Source of the DNA: Cordia subcordata
Lineage: Eukaryota > Streptophyta > Magnoliopsida > Boraginales > Cordiaceae
Length of the DNA: 64,000 nt
Reading direction: 5' to 3'
Assembly (NCBI GenBank): GCA_028554755.1
Contig: JAPTOF010000019.1
Location: 1,498,001 to 1,562,000, forward strand
Each line of letters starts with the position of its first letter. Positions within the stretch are counted from its first letter, which is position 1. Made by a program: the position numbers and the translations under genes. Under the pieces are notes generated by a model. It worked only from the letters and a program-made list of their open reading frames with translations, ran no database searches and was not told the origin of the DNA. Positions 48,540-58,039 of this stretch are shown piece by piece.

Positions 48540-50140
48540 ATCAATGGGACAATGCCACGTGTACGAAGGAGGTTACTTTTAGCGTTATGGCCGAACTTGC
48601 CTGGAATGGGTTCAACACAGTTCATCCTTCATCCATCTCAACGGTCGAATCTGGTTTGTGAGGCTTTGGCCATCATTTCTCCATGCTTGATCTCCAGACG
48701 AAGCAAGGAAGTTAAGGTGTGGCCAATGAGCAAGTCGCTTAGAGTATGGCCGAACCCATATGGGGATGGTTCGTAGGTTTTTTGGCCTTGTCTAATTTCA
48801 CGACCAAACTCACCAAGTGTTGCTTTGGCCAAGTAAGGAGACTAAGCAATGACATCACCATTTCCCTAAACGTGGGGAGACAAACCTAGTGACAAATGGT
48901 CAGAGCAATTAAGGTAACACGGAAGAGGTAAGTCTTGAAAATAAAATCCCTAAACACCTATAAATACCCCTTCATTTCATGAATATAGGGACTTTTTCCT
49001 TAAACTCATTCATACAATTTCTCTTCAAATCTTCAAAGCTTTTTGTTAATGACTAACTTAATCATTAGAGGTGAAACGGGGGGAGGGCCCCGCCCTTTTT
49101 CTTTGTAAGTCGAAACTACTCGGATCTCCTTTGGAGGGCGAACCAACTAGGTGTGCTTTGGAGGCCATAGCAACGCCTCTCCTTTTGGAGTTGCTAGGGA
49201 GTTAGATAAAATTTGCTGACGTGGAAGGGATTAACTTTCCTACCACATTAGTTGGCGTTGTTTGTGGGAACTAGAAAATGATTCTCATTGAAAAGCACAT
49301 GGTAAAAACGATAACAAGTCAAGGAAACATTAACAAGCACCATCAGAACGGAGCACGTTGAAGAGCCAGAGTACCAAGGTGAACTTGACGAACATCATGA
49401 TGAGAATGGGGGGTAGATCAGCATGCTAAGACATCAAGGCACTTGGGAGAAGATGGATGCCCGTGTCTGTGGACGAGAAGTGGACTTGTAGAGGAAAGCA
49501 ATGACCAAGCTCTATGCTTAGATGCAATGATTAATGGTAGAGTACCAAAGGATAGGAGTCACATTGTGGCCCCCCCTGTGATGCCTATGCCCCCTATGCC
49601 ACACGTAGGTGTTTAAACCCAAGTCCTAACTCTCGTAAGCTATCCTTATTCGTTGTAGTATTGCTTATTCATGCAGTAGTACGGCCAAGACCTTGCACCA
49701 CCCATGTATCCATATCAAGGTGTTTTAGGGGAGCAAGAAGTGCAATCTTCATCAACACATTAGTCGCATACCTCTTAGAGAAGGTGGAGGAAGGACTACG
49801 ACTTAGGCATTCGTCTTGGCACTTACAAATCCACTAGTGGCAACAAGACCAACAATAACCTTGATGCCTCACAAGTGATGAGGAAAGTCTATAGGCCCTT
49901 CACATCGGAGATAGAGGCGGCGAGGTTACTCACATACCTCGTCTCCCTATGTATGACGGAAGCACTGACCTGGAGAACCATATCAGCATTTTTAAGGGCA
50001 CCCTCATGATACATGGATTGTTCAACGCATTGAAATGCCAAGCCTTTTTTGCAACTTTGATGGACACAGCATATGACTAGTATAAATGTTTGCCGAACCA
50101 GTCGATACACTCTTTTGATCAATTTGCTCGAGGACTAAAA
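48540..50140 (+). mobile_element. 5' fragment of a Ty3/Gypsy retrotransposon
   Basis: At 49252-49271 the phrase TTGGCGTTGTTTGTGGGAAC matches the sequence that typically follows the 5' LTR of plant Gypsy elements. The preceding ~0.7 kb, with a GGGGAGGGCCCCGCCC block near 49080-49095, is therefore probably LTR. A degraded gag follows and is lost after about 50140, where unrelated DNA begins. The left boundary is approximate. No pol domain is present. Confidence 0.6.
49949..50140 (+). pseudogene. Gypsy gag fragment
   Basis: The frame from 49949 reads MYDGSTDLENHISIFKGTL and on through IHGLFNALKCQAFFATLMD, a good match in pattern to the retrotransposon gag domain. A TAG interrupts it where a conserved Trp is usual, and QFARGL follows. 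Only ~60 residues remain. Confidence 0.6.
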
Positions 50141-50325
50141 GTTATTATCATTATCTTCTGTCGATTCTTTTTCAATATTTTACATGTTTTATTTGAAAAC
50201 ATTAGTGTTGAATAAATTTTATTAATAAATGGAAACCTCTTATCTTTCGACCAAAAAAGAATCTTTATCTATAATCTAATCCAAAAGTTCCTTATCAAAA
50301 ACGAAACTCTATCTAATTCAAGTTC

Positions 50326-50759
50326 TTTACTGTTGAGTTATGTTCAAAGTTAAAGCACATACAAATTGAGAGACAAGTACAAGCCCAAATTAGAGTGAAA
50401 ATAGGATTTTTAAATACGAAGAAATTGGGATTAGTTTTCTGTAAATAAAAGGTCTTTTATCTTGTATTGGATTTGCCTTAGAGGTCATGCCCCATAGGGT
50501 GAGGATGAGAGAGCCTGAAAGAATCAAAGGGAATTTTTATATTTTTGTTAGAAAAGTTAAGAGAGAAGTACTTCGTTAGAGTCATGTCTGTGTAAAAACT
50601 GTAACAACAATATTGTTAAATAATGAATTTTGTTCCAAACAGAGATCGTGGAAATAGACAGAGAATTAAATTACGTTAAAAGTATCGTTGTTCTTGTGTG
50701 TGTTTCTCCTGTGCTTCGATATGTGTGTACATGTATTCTCAATTTTTTCCAACGCTTAC
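50326..50759 (+). mobile_element. Solo LTR, Copia-like
   Basis: A 424-bp block (50331-50754) begins TGTTGAGTTATG and ends TTTTCCAACG, flanked by TTTAC and CTTAC (4/5 match). The interior phrase GTGGAAATAGACAGAG followed by AAATTACGTTAAA resembles the R-U5 region of plant Copia LTRs. No internal retroelement sequence is attached, so it looks like the product of LTR-LTR recombination. The terminal CG instead of CA is probably a point change. Confidence 0.55.
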
Positions 50760-50962
50760 CAAACCAATTTTAAAGTTGTTGGAGCAGTAGGTTTTCTCTT
50801 TCTTTTTTTTGAGTTAGGGTATAAATATGCAGACTAATCATTATCGGACAAAAATAATAAAATAAAAATTCTATCAACAAATGCGCATCCTTATACCTTA
50901 TTCATGCTCCGTCGTCTCCTAGAGCTACCAGATTTTCCATTGACTCCCGGCCTGGGGTGTGG

Positions 50963-51062
50963 CGGATTTTTTTTTTACCTAAATTTTAAAAGGGCATACA
51001 AAACTAACCTCATTCGTAAACGATTTTAAAAAATGACCCAAACCGCGTTCCGGGAGCGCGGA
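50963..51062 (+). repeat. Left terminal inverted repeat of the Mutator-like element
   Basis: About 95-100 bp matching 57235-57333 inverted, with roughly four-fifths identity by eye. Confidence 0.8.
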
Positions 51063-51475
51063 ACGCGCTCCGGGAGTGTGATCGGGCTCCAGGAGTGTGC
51101 CCGCATTCCAGGAGTGTGTTACGCACTTCTGAAACCCGATTTCTGGGTTTTCCCTACAACCCTACCATATTTGATTTGATTCCGATTTGATTGGATTGCA
51201 GGGAAGAGAAAATATTCTTGGTAGCGTATTCTGGGAATGCGTTTGCAGTATCCAGAATATATTCCCTGCCATTAATCATGCTTTAGTCACTTCACGTCAC
51301 GGGAAATTTCAAAAATTGCACTCCCAGAATGCGTTTTTTTGCCTATATAAACCCCAACTCCTTTCTCTACCGGATCATTCAATCCATTACCCATCATTCC
51401 ACTTTCTACCAAATAAACTTTCTACCAAATTCATTCAATTTGTCAATATAAGTTTCTATCAAAGTACCTGAAAGA

Positions 51476-53252
51476 ATGAATTCAACCAATGTTACTGTTC
51501 TTTTATACTACGGTGGTCACACAATAATGACCGATTACGGTCTTGATTATAGAAGTCCAAATATACCATGCAAAATCAAAATTCATCTTGATACAACTTA
51601 CGATCAATTTGTTTCTCGTGTAATTAGAAAACTAGGGTTGCGTCTGACCATCGATAGGGTTAACTTATGGTACCAAATTGAGAACGAGGTAGATGGACCG
51701 GATATCAATGCAGAGGCAGAGGTAGATACGGAGGAAGCAGTGGAGTTCTACACTGCTAGGTCTGAATTCTACACGACAAGCAGGTACGAGATCACCAAAC
51801 ATCCAATATGGGACCCCGACAGGATGGAATTGGCCAAAGGAATGGTGTTCCCATCCAAAGTGGATGAGATAAGGGCTGTTCAACAGAACGCGATAAAAAT
51901 ACAAAAGGAATATAAGGTCGTCAAGTCGAGTAAGACCCAGTAGAAGGTAAGATGTAGGGAAACACACAGTGGAAGTGTAGCATGCCCATGGTATGTATGC
52001 GTCATAAGGAAAGCAACGCATAAGCAGTAGGAGATCATACAGTATGATGCCAGATATGTATGTATCATGTAAATAACTGCGTTGGGGTATAGAAATTTGA
52101 CCTCAGGTTTGGTTGGATATTTGGTTAGGCATTTCATAGCTAAGGAAGCTGATTACGAGGTCGGGCTTATCCAAGCTCACATAAAAGAGAAGCTTAACGC
52201 AGATGTCAGTTACGGAAAAGCATGGAACGGCCGGAATAAAGCAATTGAATAAGTGTATAAAAATTGGGACACGTCGCATCAAATGCTCCCACAGTTTCTT
52301 GGTGCCATGATGGCCAAGAATCCAGGTAGTGTTGTGAGATATAGGTTCGCCGAAGGTTTAACTCAGGCTGAAAAAATTTTCGACATGGTTTACTGGGCAT
52401 TTGGTCCATGCATTACGGCGTGGAGGCATTGTAAGCCACAAACGCCAACTACTAAGTGTTGCCGTTAACTTTTGCAATTGTGGATGCAGAGACAACTCAT
52501 ACTTGGTTGTGGTTCTTACATCAGTTGCGTGAGAACTTTTTCGCCGGGATGCCCCAAGTGTGTATCATTTCAGATAGGCATGCAGGCATCGCATCTGCAA
52601 TCGAACGGGTTATACGTGATGGTCAACTTGAAATAAAACATTGCATTTGCTTGAGACATCTGAAAAGAAATGTAATGAAAAGATGGCGAAATCAATTCAT
52701 TAAAAACATGTGTTGGATAGCTAGCCAATAATGTCAAGCACGCAAACATGTGTATGAAATGAACATGATCCTTGTTGTGGACCCTAGTCAGAACGGTGTT
52801 GGCAGACGAGTACACAAGTTTCTATCTGATATCCATGCCAATACATGGACCATGAGCGCTAATGGGCAATTCAAATGGGGTGTGATGCCCACAAATAATG
52901 TCGAATGCTTCAACAGTGTCCTCGTCGGTGCAAGGGGGTTGCCCATCACGGCCCTTGTTATTAATACTTTCATGATTGGTTGGTCCATGCCATGCAGTTG
53001 GAAAGTGATGGCCATCAGCTCTCTCCTAGTGTGAGGGAGCTCTTTAAAAAGTGGGAGACTTCGTCACATCACCATCACGTACTTAGTTTCAGAGAGGATG
53101 GCAGATACCAGGTCAGTCGGCTGCCAGTGCGATGGAACGAGAAACCGCCAAACCAGGTTGTCAACTGGGAAGAAAGTACGTGTACTTGCGGCAAGTGGGT
53201 TGAATATCACTTGCCATGCTTGCATGCGCAAACTGTTGCTCGGTTAATGTAG
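51476..53252 (+). pseudogene. MULE transposase with SWIM zinc finger, disrupted
   Basis: The frame opens with MNSTNVTVLLYYGG, the usual N-terminal style of plant MULE proteins with embedded PMD genes. It reaches VFPSKVDEIRAVQQNAI, then stops at 51941-51943 and several times in 51950-52080. A DNA-binding-like part (VSYGKAWNGRNKAIE) and the transposase core follow: FAIVDAETTHTWLWFL, then ISDRHAGIASAIERV with the second catalytic Asp. NNVECFNSVL lies in the third-carboxylate region, and a C-terminal SWIM finger reads CTCGKWVEYHLPCLH. The segment around the first catalytic Asp is absent between HCKP (about 52440) and LPLTFAIV (about 52458). Frames shift near 52450, 52730-52750 and 53030. The function of the intact family is cut-and-paste transposition by a DDE mechanism; this copy cannot do it. 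Confidence 0.85.
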
Positions 53253-53846
53253 AGAACATGATACCTCAATAGTTGACAGTGAAATCGTATAAAGATACCT
53301 ATTGGCGAACATTTGAGCCTCTTGGACACCAATTTTATTGGCCTCTAGTGCCTGTATAGATGTTGCATCCGAACCCAAGTTGTGTTCGACAGAGAAGAAG
53401 ACGAGCCGGAGGCTGGCGCATCCCGAACGAGATGGATCACTCGGACCGCCGTGGTTGACGAAGGTGTACAGCATGTGGTCAACCAGGTCACACTGCTCCA
53501 ATTTGCCCCAACAACCAAAATACGTAATACGTTATATTTTGTAGTTGCCACAAGTTCCATATGTAATCATTTTATGTCTATTTGTTTTGACGTTATAATG
53601 TTATTGTGTAATTGTTTTATGCTTATTTGTTGTGATGTTATAATGTTAATGTCTAATTAACGTTGTCAGGTAAATGATAATGTGTCTAAAATAAATAAAT
53701 AAATAAACCAAATAAAAGTCCAATCAACAAAAAATAATGTGTCACCAAATACATATGAAAAAAAGTGCTCGAAAACCGAATACATCATCCAGGTGTGTAA
53801 TGATCAGGCCCCTTCCCTCTGGTAGTGCGGTTAGATAAATGATGTC

Positions 53847-54156
53847 TAATAGGGGATGGTGCGTTGCGTTTTCTGGATGAACGTGTCTAACATGGCAGAG
53901 GCTCCTATGCCTTTGGTTGTGTGGCTGGTGCCTGGGTCGCATGTGCCTCGGATGAACGCTCTGGCAGGTCCTGCTGCTCAACACCACTGTCCACCAACTG
54001 TTAATAGGGGATGGTGAGTTGCGTTTTCTGGATGAACGTGTCTAACACGGCAGAGGCTCCTGTGCCTGTGGTTGTACGACTGGTGCCTGGGTCGCATGTG
54101 CCTCGGATGAACGCTCTGGTAGGTCCTGCTGCTCAACACCACTGTCCACCAACTGC
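53847..54156. repeat. 155-bp tandem duplication in the PMD gene tail
   Basis: 53847-54001 and 54002-54156 are direct copies (TAATAGGGGATGGTG...CCACCAACTG) with few differences. As 155 is not a multiple of three, the duplication shifts the minus-strand frame. Confidence 0.9.
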
Positions 54157-56407
54157 TCGTGAACGTAGCCCCAGGACCCAATGTATCTGCTCGGAGACCC
54201 CCCCGATGACTCGCTCTGCGTCGCCTCGTCATCCTCCTCGGCATCATCTGGCTCATCAGTCACCAGCCTGGATGATCCGCCAGCCTCGAACGTACCTGTC
54301 ATCGCTACTTATCTACTCAACACCCCGCTAGAAAAGTCAACGGGCAACAAACGCCACGTGGGTTGATGCAATAGCGGCCGTGTGGGTGGACGATATGCTG
54401 GCAATGATGCATCGGGGGTGAATGGTTGTGATGACCTGGTGGGATACGTGTGAGTGCACTGCAAAGGACGAGCATGATGTGAACGATGCTCTCTATGCTG
54501 CTGCCGTGGCTGCATCGGAGGCGCATCGGGCAACTCCCACACGGCTCTCTACTGTATGAGATGCTCGTGCTGTGTTTGTCAGAGTGCACTCTCGCCATGC
54601 AACTGCATGAGCTGCAAGTGTCGCATCATATGTTCCATCGAATGTGCATCGCCCGGCAGGTCCCCCTGCTCGTAACGCTACGACAAATTACGAGAATGGT
54701 GGACCACATGCTGAACAACATACGCCTGTAGGCAACAAAACATATCATATTGTTGTTAATATCAACTAATAGTCCACAATTTTCATTGAGGAACATAAAA
54801 AAAAGTACAAAGGCAGCTCACCAGTGACGTCTCATCACATGCAAGCGCCAGGTAACCATCTCTCCTGTGACTTATACCTGGATGACCGACATGTAATATG
54901 GTCACCTGACGGTACCAAGTCATGTAAATCCTCAGTGCTGCTGTCGTCAGCGCATCCTCCACTTGTCCATGTAAAACGTGATGCTGCCAATTCCCCCACA
55001 TCACCACAGCCACTGTCAGTGCATGTCTCTCAACCTTTTCCTTCCCGTCCTTGTGTTTCTCATGTGCAGGCGGATCATGAGGGATTGCCAAACTTAGTCC
55101 AAATTGACGCAACACATGATCTGGACGGTGCCACTCAACAGTATGCCCGAATATCAGCGAGATCCGGGCTCGCTAGACGTCACTGTAAGCAACACAATGC
55201 GGAGGGAGGTTGCCCAGTATCGTCCTGAATGGCTGCCATATGAACTGTAACAAAAAAAAGCACGTGTTCAATAATACAGGATATGAATATTTAATAAAGC
55301 AACTTGAGTGTATTATACCTCATCTGGCTACAGATGGTTTATAACATCCCGACACTCAACTTGACCTGACTTTCTGAATGCATCTGTCATTTCTTTTTTC
55401 ACGTAAAACAATGCACCTCGTGGAACGCCAGGGAGATGAAACATAGGCTCCAGATAATGCTGCTGTCGCTGTAGCCGCTCTCGTGTGGGATGTAAGAGCT
55501 AAGGCCGAAAAGCCGTGAATCTATCCTACGCAAAAAATTGTAAGCATTAAACATGTGTTATGTTATAATAACGCTTGTAATAATAAAGTTAACATACATA
55601 AAATCTAAACGTAACTACATGATGAAAACCAATACCTGGACTAGTATCACGGCTCCGCATACACCCTTACATTGATGGTAAGAGGCGCGGTCAAGCTGCT
55701 GGTACAAATATGATAGTACAGCTGCGCCCCAGTTGTACTGCCGGATACGCTCAAAGTCTGCCAATAACGGTAACCAGGACAAATTACCGTCATTCCTACT
55801 CGTGTTCGCAAAAAGATGACAGCAAATCACTAGAAATATCCACAGTCGTGCTCGCTATTGCGCTTGGTACTGAGTGGGGTTATCCGGAGTGCCCTGCATC
55901 ACAAACCTGTCCCGCAATTAGACGAAATTTATCGAGTTACCCACAATGTCAATAAGGCCAGTACCATCATCCGCGACCGCATTCGCATCGATCCCCAACA
56001 AATCACGGATCGTAACAACCTAATCGTCCCTCGAGCATGGGATCGTATCAAGCACCGGAATAGGAGTACCAGTGACGGGAAGACCCTAATACACGGCCAC
56101 ATCTTGTAGGGTGATGGTAGCCTCCCATACGGGTAAATGAAATATGTGGGTCTCCGACTGCCACCTCTCTATCATGGCAGTAATCAATCCGCGATTAAGC
56201 TGATGGTAGTGGGATTTACAACACCCGTAGAATCCTGTCCCTACCAACTACTGCTGTACCAATTGGTGCTCTGGATCATTAAACAAAGACCGATTTGACC
56301 TATAGCACCTAAAAGTACCTAAACGGTGTGGATCCTGCAAATATTGCACTCGATGCTCCAGAGTGGCACAGTAATGTGATGTCTACTGATGCAGGTCGAG
56401 TATCCAT
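54042..56407 (-). pseudogene. Plant mobile domain (MAIN-LIKE type) gene, disrupted
   Basis: Read on the minus strand from an ATG at 56407. It passes through blocks typical of the aminotransferase-like plant mobile domain: RGLITAMIERWQSETHIFHL and PVWEATITLQDVAVYWGLPV (near 56200-56080), SWLPLLADFERIRQYNWGAA then VLSYLYQQLDRASY (55785-55680), VEWHRPDHVLRQFG (near 55130) and YMTWYRQV (near 54910). A proline/histidine-rich then acidic tail runs to a stop at 54042. A small intron fits at 55318-55245 (GT donor, ttacag acceptor). Several in-frame stops, for example early after FRYF and at the GLTDI/NFV region, show decay. MAIN/MAIL-type PMD proteins help silence transposons and maintain genome integrity; transposon-borne PMD copies have no settled function. 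Confidence 0.82.
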
Positions 56408-56439
56408 AATGAGTTCTAAAATAAAAAATAATAATAACG

Positions 56440-56783
56440 ATTAACTAAGTATTCTTGACTCTAAACATTAAATCTCTAATTTTATCAAATAATAATAATG
56501 ATAACACTAATCTTTTTAATAATAATATCAATAACAGTATTAATAATAATAATAATAACAAAAAGAAAACATTAATCATCCATCATCATCATAATAATAA
56601 ATAATGATAATAATATCAATAATAGTAATAATAAAATTAATAATAACATCTAACATATAACATTAATCATAAAAATAATAATATTGTTAATAATAATGAT
56701 AATCTTAATAATAATTATTATGATAACATTTATTATTAATAATATTCATATAGTAATAATACGATTAATAATAATGATCATAC

Positions 56784-56853
<70 letters not shown>

Positions 56854-56865
56854 TCTATTTCTAAT
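56440..56865. repeat. AAT/ATT trinucleotide-rich tract
   Basis: About 425 bp dominated by AAT, ATT and TAA triplets, including long pure (ATT)n at about 56810-56850. It lies just upstream of the PMD start inside the Mutator-like element. Confidence 0.85.
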
Positions 56866-57234
56866 GATCATGCTGAAATTATGTTCAAAAACTTAATCTA
56901 TAATTCTAACAACAATTAAAATACAAATTAACACAAACTAAAATTAACTATCAAAACAAAAATTACACAATCTAAAAACAAATTACATAACTTAAAACGT
57001 TAAATACAATTGCAAAAAATAACATAAAATAAAGATAACGTACAAGATCAAGGCTATATCCTCGCAATAACGCTGAAAAAACTAAAAATTTCATATGTGG
57101 TAGGGGGGTTGGGAGAAAATTTTTCAAAATGCAAAGATCAGAATGAGAGGAAAGGGCTGAAGTTTCGAATTTATGGAACGCGATTGAGTTCATTCTTCTA
57201 TTACACATCGCGTTTCGCGTTCTGAGAATGCGTG

Positions 57235-57333
57235 AAACGCGTTCTCAAAACTTATTTGGGTCATTTTTTAAAATTATTTACGGATGAGATTAATTTTGCA
57301 TGTCTTTTAAATTTTGGATCAAAAAAAAATCCG
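57235..57333 (-). repeat. Right terminal inverted repeat of the Mutator-like element
   Basis: Inverted counterpart of 50963-51062, preceded inward by GCGTTTCGCGTTCTGAGAATGCG-type repeats. Confidence 0.8.
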
Positions 57334-57715
57334 GTTAGTGGCTGGTCGCTATAAAGTGAAAATGACAAATGGAAAAGTGCACTTGACCGTAGACGTGGAC
57401 TCCACGGAATAAAACCGTAGTTTTTTAAAGCTTCTGACTGCTGTCGCTGCAAACTGCCCAAGTCTTCCTTCCACATGTTGCTGCCAAGTTTCAACTATTT
57501 ACTAATGTCATCATTTTCCAGAAAACCAAAGCTTACCAACATTAATTACTCACACTAACATGACAATTTATCAGTTAATTAACATAGACTAAAGGACTTC
57601 TACGAATACTAAAATTTAATAATTATAAATAAATCACAACCAACCGTTCCAAAGCTGCACAATCCTATGACAGTAGAAAAGGAGTGAAAGACCACTAAAC
57701 AGTAGAGCCAGTTAG
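57334..57715. other. Upstream region of the SDR gene
   Basis: A short spacer between the Mutator-like element and the SDR promoter. No gene is seen. The element therefore ends about 0.7 kb before the SDR start codon. Confidence 0.4.
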
Positions 57716-57723
57716 TATATAAA
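57716..57723 (+). promoter_or_regulatory. Probable TATA box of the SDR gene
   Basis: TATATAAA in the context TTAGTATATAAATGAAGG, about 320 bp before the start codon. It would give a 5' leader near 290 nt containing pyrimidine-rich tracts. Confidence 0.5.
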
Positions 57724-58039
57724 TGAAGGGACACTTGAACCTCTCTACAGTCATGGTTCAGTTTTGTTTGCCTCTTCCTTAGGAGGCAGCACGAATTAAG
57801 ACAGCGACTTCAAAAGAAAGACGTACCTAAGGTGCTTATACTACTGTACCTGATCTTTTCTTTCTTTCTTTTTCTTTTTAATATATAAACAAAGAATTAA
57901 CAAATAAAAATTCAAGTCAAGAAACTCATCCGGCTTCTCTCACTCAACAGTCAAAACACTTTCTCTTTTCGCTTCCTTCCTGGTACAGCAAAAGCTGGGC
58001 CGAGGCCGGGCTAAGCGCTAAGCTAGTGCCTTTGATAAG

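Larger units (their letters stand above)
50963..57333. mobile_element. 6.4-kb Mutator-like element carrying a transposase and a plant-mobile-domain gene
   Basis: Long terminal inverted repeats bound the element. The left begins CGGATTTTTTTTTTACCTAA. The right, inverted, begins CCGGATTTTTTTTTGATCC. Both run about 95 bp to TTTTAAAAAATGACCCAAA. GC-rich subterminal blocks follow (CGCGTTCCGGGAGCGCGG on the left, GCGTTTCGCGTTCTGAGA on the right). Flanking 9-mers GGGGTGTGG and GGTTAGTGG agree at 6 of 9 positions, a possible old TSD. Inside are a broken MULE transposase (+) and a broken plant-mobile-domain (PMD) gene (-), convergent toward about 53.3-53.9 kb. Association of PMD with Mutator-type elements is known in plants. 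The element looks immobile because both genes are disrupted. Confidence 0.85.
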
